From assembly GCF_009900765.1 (NCBI RefSeq), contig NZ_JAAABL010000001.1:434001-498000 (forward strand): a stretch of DNA of 64,000 nt. The letters are read 5' to 3'. Position numbers and translations under genes: made by a program. This DNA is from Rhodovarius lipocyclicus. Lineage in GTDB: Bacteria > Pseudomonadota > Alphaproteobacteria > Acetobacterales > Acetobacteraceae. This document shows, piece by piece, positions 17,201-26,323 of the stretch. Every line of letters begins with the position of its first letter. The stretch's first letter is position 1. A model generated the notes under the pieces. It was not told the DNA's origin. It was given only the letters and a program-made list of their open reading frames with translations, and made no database searches.

Positions 17201-18049
17201 CTAACCCCACAGCGCCTGGGCAGCACGTGGCGCCATGCCGGCGTTGGAATGGGCCACACCGGGCACCGTGCCTAGCCGCCAGCCGAATTCCACCCCCAGC
17301 CGGGCCGCCGCCTCCCGCCCCGCCGCGAAGAAGGCCTGCCCGCGCGCGAGGCGATAGGGCCCCTGCGCCATCGCCTGGGGCGTGCGGCGCAGCTCGGGGT
17401 GCTGGGTGTCGGTATCCGCCTCCCCCAGCAGCACGGTCAGCGGGCGGGCCAGCGCGGCCTTCAGCACCGCCGCATCCCCCACCCCGCCCAACCCATAGGG
17501 CCAGGCCACATCCAGGCTGGGAAAGCTGTAGAAGCCGGCATTGGCCGCCACCATCCGCCCTGCCCCGGGCGCGCCGCACAGCAGCAGGAAGCGGTGCAGG
17601 AACTGCGCCCCGGCGGAATGGCCGTAAGCCTCGAAGGGTCGGTCCCCAACATCCCCCGCCGCCGCCCGGGCCGCCGCCACGGCACGCGGCAGGGCCAGAT
17701 AGGCCGGCGGATGCCCAGGCACCCGCCCCTCATTGTAGGAAGCCCCCCTCGGATAGGCCGCGCGGGAGAATTCGGGGCAGATCAACAGCGCCTGGGCGGC
17801 CTCGGCCTGCGGGGCCCAGGTGTCGCGGTAGCGGTCGGCATCCCGGCCCGCGCCGTGCAGCACCGCCAACACCCGCCCGCCAGCCGCCCAGCCCGCCGGG
17901 CGGTACAGCCACAGGGGCAGGATGCCGTCGGCGGAACTCTCCTCCCGCACCTCCATGCGGGAGGCACCGGCGGGCACGGCGGCGCGCGCCAGCCCGGGCA
18001 TCGCCAGGGCCAGCCCCACCGCCGCGCGCCGGGTCAGATCATGTCGCAT
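17201..18049 (-). CDS. secreted alpha/beta hydrolase
   Basis: The 282-residue protein has an N-terminal signal with a twin-arginine-like start (LTRRAAVGLALAMPGLARA), the nucleophile elbow GHSAGAQ, an acidic motif GEADTDTQ and a late VAHSN histidine, completing a Ser-Asp-His triad. It probably acts as a periplasmic esterase or related hydrolase. I chose the ATG at 18049 since it overlaps the stop of the upstream Bug receptor gene; the longer frame would need 18067. Coupled translation with that receptor hints at hydrolysis of a ligand captured in the periplasm. Confidence 0.75.
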   Translation of the reverse strand: MRHDLTRRAAVGLALAMPGLARAAVPAGASRMEVREESSADGILPLWLYRPAGWAAGGRVLAVLHGAGRDADRYRDTWAPQAEAAQALLICPEFSRAAYPRGASYNEGRVPGHPPAYLALPRAVAAARAAAGDVGDRPFEAYGHSAGAQFLHRFLLLCGAPGAGRMVAANAGFYSFPSLDVAWPYGLGGVGDAAVLKAALARPLTVLLGEADTDTQHPELRRTPQAMAQGPYRLARGQAFFAAGREAAARLGVEFGWRLGTVPGVAHSNAGMAPRAAQALWG

Positions 18050-19022
18050 CCATCTGCAGGCCTTCACGCCGGATCACGCCGCCCCACTTCTCCGTCTCCG
18101 CGCGGACGAAATTGCCGAAATCCTCGGGGCTACCGGGCATGGGCACGCCGCCCATCTGGGCGAAGCGGGCCTTGGTCTCATCGCTGTTGAGCAGCACGTT
18201 GATCTCGGCATTGATCGCCAGGATCGCCTCACGCGGGGTGTTCACATGGGCGAACATGCCGAACCAGGTGTTCACGTCATAGGGGGCGAGTTCGGCCATC
18301 GTCTCCCGCAGGGCGGGCAGTTCGGGCATCTGGGCGTTGCGGTCGGCACTCGTCACGCCCAGCGCCCGCACCTGCCCGCTGCGGATCTGCTGCACGCTGC
18401 TGGTCAGGTTGTCGAAGCTGAACTTCACATTGCCGGCGATGAGATCGACCATCAGCGGCCCGGCGCCACGGAAGGGCACATGGGTGGCCTCCGTGCCCGT
18501 CAGCTGGGTGAACCACACGCCCGACAGGTGCGGCGACTGCCCCACGCCCGAGGAGCCATAAGGCAGCCCCGGATTGGCCTTCAGATAGGCCACGAACTCC
18601 GCCGCCGTGCGCGCGGGGATGGAGGGATGCACCAGCAGCACGTTCGGCCCGCGGATCATGCCCCCCACGGGCGCGAAGGATTCCGGCCGGTACTGCAAGT
18701 TGCGGAACAGCGAATAGGCGATGGCGTTGGGCCCGATATTGCTGGCCAGCAGCGTGGTGCCGTCGGCGGGCGTGCGCAGCGCCTCCGCCGAGCCGATGGT
18801 GCCGCCGCCGCCCGAGCGGTTGTCCGCCACCACCTGGGTGTTCCAGCGCGTCTGCAGATGCTGGGCCAGCAGCCGGCCCATGATGTCCGTGGTGCCGCCG
18901 GGCGCGGCGTTGATCACGATGCGCATGGGCGCGCTGGGGCGCCAGCCCTGCGCGCGGGCCAGGCTGGGCAGCAGGGCGGGCGCTGCGAATGGGGCAGCCA
19001 GCAGCATACGGCGGGTTGTCAT
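18039..19022 (-). CDS. Bug-family tricarboxylate-type solute-binding protein
   Basis: The 327-residue protein has a signal peptide (MTTRRMLLAAPFAAPALL, cleaved near ARAQ) and the Bug/TctC landmarks: MRIVINAAPGGTTDIMGR, VVADNRSGGGGTIGSEAL-like segment, YGSSGVGQSPHLSG and HVPFRGAGP. Such periplasmic receptors bind carboxylates, amino acids or aromatic acids and normally deliver them to a TctAB permease, which is absent here. It is translated with the alpha/beta hydrolase gene. Confidence 0.93.
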   Translation of the reverse strand: MTTRRMLLAAPFAAPALLPSLARAQGWRPSAPMRIVINAAPGGTTDIMGRLLAQHLQTRWNTQVVADNRSGGGGTIGSAEALRTPADGTTLLASNIGPNAIAYSLFRNLQYRPESFAPVGGMIRGPNVLLVHPSIPARTAAEFVAYLKANPGLPYGSSGVGQSPHLSGVWFTQLTGTEATHVPFRGAGPLMVDLIAGNVKFSFDNLTSSVQQIRSGQVRALGVTSADRNAQMPELPALRETMAELAPYDVNTWFGMFAHVNTPREAILAINAEINVLLNSDETKARFAQMGGVPMPGSPEDFGNFVRAETEKWGGVIRREGLQMDAT

Positions 19023-19099
19023 GGAGTTTCCCTACGGCTTGTTCAAACGTTGCACCAAGCATGGCGCAACGCCCGGGAAAACGCCAGATCCCGCGTGCT

Positions 19100-21484
19100 T
19101 CAGCCGCTGGTCATCGCCAGCAGGAAGCGCCCCTGCTCGCTGTCCGGGAAGCGACGGGCGAGAGCGCCCGCCAGCACCCGGGCGGAGGCCTGGTCCCCGC
19201 GCGCCATCAGCCGCCCCAGCGCCAACCCGGCGCGGGAGAGCTCGTCCTCCCGCAGCCCCGCCGCCACCTGCTCCAGCCAGGGCGGCGCCGGCGGGGCGGC
19301 GTCCTCCTCCCGGCCGATCAGCTCGATCGCGACATGCGCCGCGGAGGGCTGGATCGTCAGCGCCTGGCGCAACAGCAGCAGGCCGGTGGCCTCGTCGCCA
19401 CGCCCCAGCACATGCCTGGCGGCGGCGACCAGCCCTTCCGTGCCGCCCGGCCCCGTCTCCGCGATGGCCCGGATGCCCGGTTCCGCCTGGCCGTGACGCG
19501 CCCAATAGCCCTCGCCCTGCTGTCTGGAGGCCGCGAAGCGGGATTCGGAGGCGAGCCGCATGGCCATGACCAGCCCGGGCGGCATCTTCGCCCGGGCGGG
19601 GCGCACGGCGCGGGTGAAGCTGTCGTACAGCACCTTGCCGGAATAGCGCCGGGCCAGATTGTCCACCGTCGCGCGATAGCAGAACAGCAGTTCCGGCAGG
19701 CATTCCAGATGGTAGCCCTCCAGCCCGGCGCGCAGCAGGAACTCCCAGTCCTCGCAGCCCACCCGGTCCTCGGTGAAGCCGCCCAGCGTGTTCCACACCT
19801 CCCGCCGGACCAGCATGTTCAGGTCGCCCAGGCAGTTCTCGAACAGCGCCAGCGACAGGCAGGGCCCGACGGGCATCCAGCCCATGGGATAGCGCGCGAC
19901 GTGGCGCGGCGGCTCGCCAGGGCCCGTGAAGGGCTGTTGCTGGCAGGTGATGATGTCCGCGCCGGAGGCCTGCGCCGCCCGCATCAGCGTCTCCACCTCA
20001 TGCGGGAAGGCGGCGTTGTCGTCGTCCATCAGCAGCACGTGGTCGCCCTTGGCATGGGCGACGGCATGGTTGCGGGCGCGGCCTGTCCACATCTCCGTCT
20101 CATTGCGCAGCAGCGTCCAGCCGCGCGCGGCGAAGACCGGGGCCAGCGCATCGAAATGGCGCTTCGCCGCCTCCGACGGGCTGGCATCGTCCACCAGCAC
20201 CATCTCCAGCCGCGTCCAGCTCTGCGCCTCGATGGAGCGGATGGCCTGGGCCAGCAGTTCGGGCCGGTTGAAGCTGGACATGCAGACGCTGACCAGCGGG
20301 GTGGAATCGACCACGGCCGGGGCGCCGGGCCCGCCCAGCGTGGCGTGCCATTCGCGCCAGCGGCGGCGGTTCTCGGCCAGGGTCACGGCGGGCCGGGCGC
20401 ACAGCCCGCCCTGGGCCAGCGCATCGGCCATCGCGGCCTCCAGCGCGGCGGGGGTGCGGGCGAAGACCACCGCTGGCTGGTCGTCCGCGTGCACGAGTTC
20501 CCGCACGCCGCCCACATCGGCGGCCAGGAATGGCTGGCCGGAGGCGATGCATTCCAGCACAGTATAGGGCGAATTCTCGATGCTGGAGGCAATGACGGCC
20601 AGGCGGCGGCCACGGGCCAGGAAGGCCTTGGCGCCATCCGTGTCCAGGTCGTTGCGCACCATCCAAGGCACGGTCCAGCCCGCCGTCGCCTCGGTGATAT
20701 AGGCCAGGGCGCTGCCGCCCGCGACCTCGCCGATCTTGCCCAGGAACACCACGCGGCTGGGCCCCGCGCCGCGCGCCAGCAGGCGCGTCATGGCATCGCA
20801 GAACAGTTCCAGGCCCTTGCGGCTTTCCAGCCGGCCGAAGAAGACGATCTCCTCCACCGGCTTGCGGGTGCCATCGCCCTCCTGGCCCTCGGGGAAGGAT
20901 TTGGGCAGCAGGTTGGGGGTGACGAAGCGCCGCCCGGGCACGGCCCAGCCGCGCGCGGCCATGTAGTCGATGAAATAGGCGCTGGGCGAATACAGGATAT
21001 CGGCGCCTTCGACCGAACGCTGCTCCAGCCAATCGGTCTCCACCTCGGCCGGCGCGCTGAGGAAGATGCCCGAATGCTCCAGGTGCCAGAAGGTCTGGCC
21101 ATGGGCCTGGCAGACCAGCGTGGTGTCCCGGAACGCCAACCCGCAGCGCTTGGCCACCGTCAGCCAGTAACCGGCGCCTCTCCAGTCATGGTAATGGATG
21201 ACATCGAAATCCCGCTGCTTCAGCCACTGATAGGCCAGATAGGCATGCAGCTTGGCCGTGCCCTCGACAAAGAGGGAGACGACCTTGATCCCCCGCTCCC
21301 GCCAATGGTCGATCCACCAGGAAACGGGCAGGTTCTCGGTATAGGCGGAAGGGGTGAGGACCGTGACATCGTGCCCGGCCTCGACCAGTTCCTCCGCCAG
21401 GGCGCGGAAGGCGGTGCCGATGCCGCCATTGGCGATGATGCCGGGGAATTCAAAGGTGTAGAGACAGATCTTCTGCCGCTTCAC
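19100..21484 (-). CDS. two-domain GT4-GT2 glycosyltransferase fusion
   Basis: The 794-residue protein joins two catalytic folds. Residues ~1-400 are GT4-like: EFPGIIANGGIGT for acceptor binding, then FFGRLESRKGLELF, and the EN-SPYTVLECIASGQPF motif with the donor-binding Glu. Residues ~415-640 are GT2: VSVCMSSFNRPELL, LVDDASPSE and LLMDDDNAAF. The final ~150 residues are helical, possibly TPR-like. I chose the GTG at 21484 because it overlaps the preceding gene stop (GTGA). It probably adds two sugars in sequence to a surface glycan or glycoprotein. Confidence 0.88.
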   Translation of the reverse strand: MKRQKICLYTFEFPGIIANGGIGTAFRALAEELVEAGHDVTVLTPSAYTENLPVSWWIDHWRERGIKVVSLFVEGTAKLHAYLAYQWLKQRDFDVIHYHDWRGAGYWLTVAKRCGLAFRDTTLVCQAHGQTFWHLEHSGIFLSAPAEVETDWLEQRSVEGADILYSPSAYFIDYMAARGWAVPGRRFVTPNLLPKSFPEGQEGDGTRKPVEEIVFFGRLESRKGLELFCDAMTRLLARGAGPSRVVFLGKIGEVAGGSALAYITEATAGWTVPWMVRNDLDTDGAKAFLARGRRLAVIASSIENSPYTVLECIASGQPFLAADVGGVRELVHADDQPAVVFARTPAALEAAMADALAQGGLCARPAVTLAENRRRWREWHATLGGPGAPAVVDSTPLVSVCMSSFNRPELLAQAIRSIEAQSWTRLEMVLVDDASPSEAAKRHFDALAPVFAARGWTLLRNETEMWTGRARNHAVAHAKGDHVLLMDDDNAAFPHEVETLMRAAQASGADIITCQQQPFTGPGEPPRHVARYPMGWMPVGPCLSLALFENCLGDLNMLVRREVWNTLGGFTEDRVGCEDWEFLLRAGLEGYHLECLPELLFCYRATVDNLARRYSGKVLYDSFTRAVRPARAKMPPGLVMAMRLASESRFAASRQQGEGYWARHGQAEPGIRAIAETGPGGTEGLVAAARHVLGRGDEATGLLLLRQALTIQPSAAHVAIELIGREEDAAPPAPPWLEQVAAGLREDELSRAGLALGRLMARGDQASARVLAGALARRFPDSEQGRFLLAMTSG

Positions 21485-22404
21485 GCCACGGCCTCCGCGG
21501 TGAAGATGGCCGAGCGCCCGCCCCAGCTCGGAGTGACGGAGATCACGCGATAGCCCGCATCCAGCAGCATGCCGCGCACCGCCTCCCGGCCCATGAACCA
21601 CCACCAGAGCGCATCCAGCCCGGCGCGGCGGAAATCCTCCCGCGTGCCGCCATGGGGCAGCAGGTCGAACTGCGCCGGGCAGGGCTGGATGGCGCGCCAG
21701 TAGTCGGCCATCAGCCGCGTCTGCTCAGGCGTCATGGCCGCCACATACCAGGCGGAGGCCGCGGTGAAGGGCGAGCCCTCCGGCAGGCGGGTCTCGTCGA
21801 TGATCAACGTGTCCAGCACCAGCAGGCGGGGGCGCAGCTCGGCCAGGCGCAGGATGCGCCGGCGCGGGTCCGCCTCATGGAACAGGGTGCCGAAATCGAC
21901 CACGATCTCGGGCGCATCCAGCCGCTGCCGGATATCGGGGTGTTCCAGGGAGGCCCTGACCCACCAGCAATCGGCCGTGTCCGTCAGGTGGTATTCGCTG
22001 GCCGGGCCGGTGTCGCGCCCGGTGCCGTGCCGGGCCAGAAAGGCCCGGACCTCGGCGCCCAGCCCCAGCGCCTCCCCCTGCTCCAGCAGGGCCTGGTCCA
22101 GCCCTTCGGGGCGGTCGGAGGCCAGGGCGCGAATGCCGGGCAATCCCAGTTCCAGCCCCAGCAGCGTGGCGTTGATGATGCGCGACACTTCCCAGCCCGA
22201 GAAGGCCACGCTGTGCCCGCCCATGATCGTGGCGAGGAATGCCAACCCCTCATCCGCCAGCAGTGGCAGGCAGCGCAGAGGTTGCGGTTCGAGGGGCGGG
22301 GGCAGGAGTTTCAGCTGTTCCGCCGGGGCCGCATGCACTACTACCGGCGGGCGGCGCCGGAGACGCTGAAGCCAGCCGTGCACACGCTCGACGATGTGAC
22401 CCAT
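21481..22404 (-). CDS. methyltransferase-like protein paired with glycosyltransferase
   Basis: The 307-residue protein lacks an obvious GxGxG SAM motif but its middle resembles late motifs of small-molecule methyltransferases: VVDFGTLFHEADPRRRI, then LLVLDTLIID, and near the end ALWWWFMGREAVRGMLLDAGYRVI. A first region with GGHSVAFSGWEVSRIINATLLG may supply an atypical cofactor site or may have lost it. I chose the ATG at 22404; the longer frame starts at 22446. It is coupled to the GT4-GT2 gene. The function is uncertain. Confidence 0.55.
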   Translation of the reverse strand: MGHIVERVHGWLQRLRRRPPVVVHAAPAEQLKLLPPPLEPQPLRCLPLLADEGLAFLATIMGGHSVAFSGWEVSRIINATLLGLELGLPGIRALASDRPEGLDQALLEQGEALGLGAEVRAFLARHGTGRDTGPASEYHLTDTADCWWVRASLEHPDIRQRLDAPEIVVDFGTLFHEADPRRRILRLAELRPRLLVLDTLIIDETRLPEGSPFTAASAWYVAAMTPEQTRLMADYWRAIQPCPAQFDLLPHGGTREDFRRAGLDALWWWFMGREAVRGMLLDAGYRVISVTPSWGGRSAIFTAEAVA

Positions 22405-22539
22405 GCGCAAAGCACATGCCTGACGCACCACCACATAGCAACCCACTTAATTGTCCTGACATGCCCGGATTTTGCGGGTCAGGCACCCTCAATTGGGATT
22501 TGATAAGCCCCGGCAGGACTTCTAAGGAAACGCGCCGTC

Positions 22540-23013
22540 ATGATGCCGACAAGAAAACCAATGCCCACAACAAGCCCCACCGGCGCTCGCGCTGGAAAGA
22601 CGGGCCCCGTAGCCGCCAACCTGGACGACCCGATGTCGGTCCCGCAGAAGCTGGGTTTCAAACCCGGCATGGTCTGCTCGGTCCTTGATGTCCCGAACGG
22701 GTTCAAGCACGGCCTCCCTGCCACCAGCGCGGCCGAGCCCGAGCTGATCCTGGCCTTCGCCACCGACCGTGCCTCGCTGGGCCGGGTCGCTGCGCGGGCG
22801 CTGGATCTGTACGGCGTCGGCGGAAGGCTGTGGTTCGCCTATCCCAAGAAGGGCGGCCCGATTCGCTCCGACCTGGACCGCGACCATGGCTGGGAACCGC
22901 TGACCCAGGCCGGGCTGCTGCCCGTGACGCAGGTGGCCCTGGACGGCACCTGGTCCGCGCTGCGCTTCCGCCTGCGAGAGGAAGTGCCGACGCTGACCCG
23001 CAAGGGCGGCTGA
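22540..23013 (+). CDS. DUF3052-like hypothetical protein
   Basis: The 157-residue protein has KLGFKPGMVCSVLDVPNGF, then a predicted strand ending LWFAYPKKGG and the C-terminal TWSALRFRLRE. This resembles DUF3052, whose role is unknown. The first ~30 residues are Pro/Thr/Ala-rich and could be mistranslated; MSVPQKLGF at 22633 is a shorter start. AAGGA lies about 11 bases before the first ATG. It is divergent from the methyltransferase-like gene and is followed by a strong terminator. Confidence 0.6.
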   Translation: MMPTRKPMPTTSPTGARAGKTGPVAANLDDPMSVPQKLGFKPGMVCSVLDVPNGFKHGLPATSAAEPELILAFATDRASLGRVAARALDLYGVGGRLWFAYPKKGGPIRSDLDRDHGWEPLTQAGLLPVTQVALDGTWSALRFRLREEVPTLTRKGG

Positions 23014-23043
23014 TCCACTTCGGATTTTTTCGGAACATGGCGA

Positions 23044-23070
23044 GGCCGGGATGGGGACATCCCGGCCTTT
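23044..23070 (+). terminator. intrinsic terminator
   Basis: GGCCGGGATG (23044-23053) pairs perfectly with CATCCCGGCC (23058-23067) around a four-base GGGA loop and is followed by TTT. It lies 30 bases after the DUF3052-like stop codon and is oriented for that gene. Confidence 0.75.
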
Positions 23071-23071
23071 G

Positions 23072-23116
23072 CCGTTTCTGGCGGGGGAGCGCGCAGCGCT
23101 CCCCCGCCAGAAACGG
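23072..23116. repeat. perfect 21-bp stem-loop, 3-nt loop
   Basis: The two 21-base arms at 23072-23092 and 23096-23116 are exact reverse complements separated by GCA. The arms carry GGCGGGGGAGCGC and its complement. It begins two bases after the preceding terminator tract. It could be a second bidirectional terminator, a REP-like unit or an mRNA stabiliser. There is no T run on either side. Confidence 0.8.
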
Positions 23117-23124
23117 TGTTCCTT

Positions 23125-23249
23125 GTGCCCTCAGACGCCGGGCGCGCGCATCCGCGCGCTTGGCTTCGCCGGACTGCCGGCGGGCCGCGTTCGCGGCCTT
23201 GTTTGCGCCCTCAAACGCCGGGCGCGCGCATCCGCTGCCTGGGCTTCGC
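23125..23249. repeat. two imperfect 45-bp direct repeats
   Basis: Copies at 23125-23169 and 23205-23249 share the core ACGCCGGGCGCGCGCATCCG and the end GGCTTCGC, 80 bases apart. They contain small dyads and lie just after the MerR gene 3' end. They look like a REP-type intergenic family of this GC-rich genome. They are not CRISPR: only two copies and no regular spacers. Confidence 0.7.
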
Positions 23250-23272
23250 GGTCTCGAAAAAGGAAAAGGCGC

Positions 23273-23653
23273 TCAGCGGCGCTTCAGCAGGTCCCGCAAC
23301 TCGGCCGCCACGGCCTCCAGCGCCGCCATGGCGCCGTCCACGCCCTGCCCGGGCATGTCGGGGGCCGGCGTGCCAGCATCGTCGCTCAGCAGCCGCTGCA
23401 CGCCCTTGATCGTATAGCCCTGGCTGTACAGCAGGCCCGCGATGCGCCGCAGCAGCGCGATATCCTCGGGCCGGTAATAGCGCCGACCGCCGCCGCGCTT
23501 CAGCGGCTTCAGCTGCGGAAACTTGCCTTCCCAGAAGCGCAGGACGTGCTGGGGAACATTCAGTTCCTCCGCCACCTCGCTGATGGTGCGATAGGCCTGG
23601 GCCCCCTTGCGCACGCGCGGCTCAGCGGCCTCCAGCGCGTCGGCCCCCAGCAT
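23273..23653 (-). CDS. MerR-family transcriptional regulator
   Basis: The 126-residue protein has an N-terminal winged helix-turn-helix of MerR type: [22 protein letters not shown], then [28 protein letters not shown]. It lacks metal-binding cysteines, so it is not a metal-sensing MerR. The C-terminus is short and helical. I chose ATG 23653, which has a GGAGG-rich leader; an upstream GTG at 23671 would overlap ihfA. A MerR gene right after ihfA is a common alphaproteobacterial arrangement. Confidence 0.9.
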   Translation of the reverse strand: MLGADALEAAEPRVRKGAQAYRTISEVAEELNVPQHVLRFWEGKFPQLKPLKRGGGRRYYRPEDIALLRRIAGLLYSQGYTIKGVQRLLSDDAGTPAPDMPGQGVDGAMAALEAVAAELRDLLKRR

Positions 23654-23667
23654 ATCCTCGCCTCCCC

Positions 23668-23985
23668 TCACGAATCCTCATCCAGGGCGCTGCCCACGGG
23701 TTCGTGGTTGATCCGCGCCTTCAGCACCTGGCTGGGCCGGAAGCTAAGAACCTTGCGCGGCATGATCGGCACCTCGACCCCGGTCTTCGGGTTGCGGCCG
23801 ATCCGCTCGGACTTCTGCCGCACGGCGAAGGTCCCGAAAGCCGAGATCTTCACCGACTCGCCCTTGCCGAGCGCAGTGGCCATCCGCCCCAGCACCGATT
23901 CGAGCAATGCGGCGGATTCATTCCGCGAAAGCCCGACCTGGGCATAGATCGCCTCTACAAGCTGGGCGCGTGTCAATGTTTCCAT
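23668..23985 (-). CDS. ihfA: integration host factor subunit alpha
   Basis: The ~105-residue DNA-bending protein reads [20 protein letters not shown] at the start and has [13 protein letters not shown] and [14 protein letters not shown], the beta-arm region with the intercalating proline. The final [10 protein letters not shown] matches IhfA rather than HU. With IhfB it bends DNA at sites for recombination, replication and transcription. The 13-residue longer frame was not used because METLTRAQL is the usual family start. Confidence 0.93.
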   Translation of the reverse strand: METLTRAQLVEAIYAQVGLSRNESAALLESVLGRMATALGKGESVKISAFGTFAVRQKSERIGRNPKTGVEVPIMPRKVLSFRPSQVLKARINHEPVGSALDEDS

Positions 23986-24055
23986 GGGTGAACGATGCCC
24001 TGCAACATGCTGTCTCTGCACCAAAGCCGCTCCGGGGGGTGCGCGTCAACCTTGC

Positions 24056-25306
24056 TCAACCGGCGGCGACGCCATTCCAGTGGATGGAAAGCGCCGTTCC
24101 ACAGGAATCGCAGCGCGGCGACCAGTGCGCGTGCTCCGTGCCGCAATGGCCGCAACGCCATTGCGGGGGCTCCGGCGCGGCCTGGGCGGCGGCCTCGGCG
24201 CGGGCCAGGGCCAGGTGGCCGGCATCGCCCTGCTCCAGCTTCTCCAGCGCCACCAGCGCCTCGAACACGCGGCGGTCGGCGCCGGGCATGGCACCCGCCG
24301 TCTGCAACTCCGCCCGCGCCCGGCCCGTCAGCCCCGCCCGCAGCGCGGCCTCGCCCAGCATCAGGTGGGTTTCCAGATGCTGCGGGTTGCGCCGGGCCAG
24401 CATCTCGGCGGCCTTCACGCGCTCCAGCGGGTCCTGCGTGGGCGCCAGATAGGCCTGGGCGATATCGGGGTGCGGGGCCACGGCCCAGCCCTGCTCCAGC
24501 GCCTGGCGGGCGCGGCGGGGGCTGCCTTCCTCCGTCAGCCGCGCGGCATGGGCGATCACGGCGGGCGCGAAGCCCGGATCGGTGACGAAGGCCTGGCGTT
24601 CCAGCTCCGCGGCCTTGAGCGGGTCGGGTTCCTCCCGTGCCGCGGCCAGGGAGAGGGCGGCGCGCGGCGCGCCCATGGGGGCCAAGGCCAGCGCCTCCCG
24701 CCAGGCGGCGGTGGCCAGGGCCATCTCGGCGCGTTCCTGCCGCAGCCAGACGGCGCCGGGCTCGGCCTGCTCGGCCTGTTCGGCCAGGGCGCGGGCGCCT
24801 TCGAAATCGTGCTGCGCCACGGCCTGGCGCAGTAGCCCGCGCAGGCCCAGGAAGCGCGAATCCTCCCGCGCGGCCAGGGCGCGGAAATGCCCGGCGGCGG
24901 CGTCCTCGCGGCCGGCCTGGCGCTCGGCCTCGGCGGCCAGCAGCAGCAGTTGCGGGGTTTCCCCCAGCAGGCGGCGGGCGCGGCCGATCTCCAGCAGCGC
25001 CTGTTCGGGCGAACCGGCGGCGAGCCGCACCAGGGCGCGGGTCACGGCGGCCTCCGCCCCTTCATGCGCGGCCAGGCGCAGGCGCAGGCGGCGCCGCGCG
25101 GGCCAGCCGCGCAGCCAGCCGATGGTGCGCAGCACCACATGCAGCACGGCGAAGACCACCACCAGCAGCACCAGCGTGACCGACATCGGCGCGGCGATCA
25201 GCCATTCGCCGAAGCGCAGCTCCACCGTGCCGCCCAGACCCGTCAGCCACAGCCCGCCCCCGATCGCCAGGGCCGAGAGCAGCAGCAGCTTGATCGCGCG
25301 TTTCAT
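24056..25306 (-). CDS. hemY: HemY-type inner-membrane TPR protein
   Basis: The 416-residue protein has two N-terminal membrane segments (LLLLSALAIGGGLWLTGLGG and a second ending ~residue 60) followed by a TPR-rich domain, as in E. coli HemY, a membrane protein encoded downstream of hemC/hemD whose exact role in haem synthesis is unclear. The C-terminus ends with a zinc-ribbon pattern CGHCGTEHAHWSPRCDSCG, which is common in alphaproteobacterial versions. It starts three bases after the Mic60-like gene. Confidence 0.88.
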   Translation of the reverse strand: MKRAIKLLLLSALAIGGGLWLTGLGGTVELRFGEWLIAAPMSVTLVLLVVVFAVLHVVLRTIGWLRGWPARRRLRLRLAAHEGAEAAVTRALVRLAAGSPEQALLEIGRARRLLGETPQLLLLAAEAERQAGREDAAAGHFRALAAREDSRFLGLRGLLRQAVAQHDFEGARALAEQAEQAEPGAVWLRQERAEMALATAAWREALALAPMGAPRAALSLAAAREEPDPLKAAELERQAFVTDPGFAPAVIAHAARLTEEGSPRRARQALEQGWAVAPHPDIAQAYLAPTQDPLERVKAAEMLARRNPQHLETHLMLGEAALRAGLTGRARAELQTAGAMPGADRRVFEALVALEKLEQGDAGHLALARAEAAAQAAPEPPQWRCGHCGTEHAHWSPRCDSCGTALSIHWNGVAAG

Positions 25307-25309
25307 GGT

Positions 25310-26323
25310 TCAGCCCGCCAGCAGCTGGGCGATGGCGGCGCGCGCTTCCTGCAATTGCCGCGCGCGGGTGATCCAGGGGGCCATCGCCTCCTTCGCGGCG
25401 GGGTGCAAGGCATCGAGGGCGGCCAGCACCGCCTCCATCTCGCCGGCGGCCAGGGCGCGGCGGGCGCGTTCCAGATGCGCCTCCGTCTCCTCGCCCCAGA
25501 CCACCTGCTCGCCGCGCCGGATGGTGACGAGGCCGCCGAGCCGCGCCAGCGCCGATTCGGCCAGCGTGCCGCGCGGGGTGGCGTCCTGCGCGGCACGGGC
25601 GGCGCGGGCGGCATCCTCGAATTCCAGGCGCAGCCGGGCCTCGGTGGGGGCGCCGGTGGCGGCGAAGCGCGCCAGGGCGGGCGACGGGCTGCCCAGCACC
25701 GCCAGATGCGGGGCCAGCGGGCGGCCGGCCTCCAGCGCGGTGGCCAGCCCGACCACGGCGGTCAGGGTGCGGGCTCGGGTTTCCAGCGCCGTCAGCGCCT
25801 GGCGGCCCGCGGCCTCCTGCCGGGCCAGCGCGTCGTTCACGCCGCGCTCCAGCGTGCCCAGCCGGGCTTCCAGGCGCGATTGCGCCTCGGTCAGGCCGGC
25901 TTCCAGGCGGCTGCGCAGCGCCTCGGCGCGCTGGGCATCGGCGGCCTCGACGGAGCGGGTGGCGGCCACGGCGGCATCCAGGCGCTCACCCAGCCGGTCG
26001 ATGCGCGCCTGCAGCCCCTCGATCTGCCCGACACGGGCCGCGAGCGGCGCCAGGTCCGGCATGGCGGGGGCGGGGCGCGCCTCCAGCCCGGCCAGCCGGC
26101 GTTCCAGGGCGTTCAGCGTGGCGGTGTGGTCGGGCACGGCCACCGTCTGGGGGGGTGGCAGGTCGGGCGGGGATTGCAGCGCCAGGAAGCCCAGCGCCCC
26201 CAACAGCACCAGCCCCGCGGCCCCCAGCATGACCACAGGCGCCAGGGTGCGCCGCGCCGGGCTGGCTGGCGCCGCGATGGCCGCGGGTTCGGTGGTGCTG
26301 GTCTCGGAGGCGGTGTCGGTCAT
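25310..26323 (-). CDS. Mic60/mitofilin-like membrane coiled-coil protein
   Basis: The 337-residue protein has a short N-terminal tail, one transmembrane segment (~residues 28-50, LGAAGLVLLGALGFLALQ), a long coiled coil with repeated ALERRLAGLEARP-type heptads and a C-terminal mitofilin-like portion. Alphaproteobacterial homologues of Mic60 are encoded next to haem-synthesis genes and shape intracytoplasmic membranes. It lies between hemD and hemY, coupled to hemD by four bases. The Mic60 assignment rests on architecture and synteny. Confidence 0.75.
   Translation of the reverse strand: MTDTASETSTTEPAAIAAPASPARRTLAPVVMLGAAGLVLLGALGFLALQSPPDLPPPQTVAVPDHTATLNALERRLAGLEARPAPAMPDLAPLAARVGQIEGLQARIDRLGERLDAAVAATRSVEAADAQRAEALRSRLEAGLTEAQSRLEARLGTLERGVNDALARQEAAGRQALTALETRARTLTAVVGLATALEAGRPLAPHLAVLGSPSPALARFAATGAPTEARLRLEFEDAARAARAAQDATPRGTLAESALARLGGLVTIRRGEQVVWGEETEAHLERARRALAAGEMEAVLAALDALHPAAKEAMAPWITRARQLQEARAAIAQLLAG

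Noticed and set aside
18989-21553. 854-codon plus-strand frame opposite the GT4-GT2 gene
   Set aside because: No recognisable domain; the minus-strand glycosyltransferase carries full motif sets.
23125-23249. Possible CRISPR-like repeats
   Set aside because: Only two imperfect copies, no short regular spacers and no cas genes.
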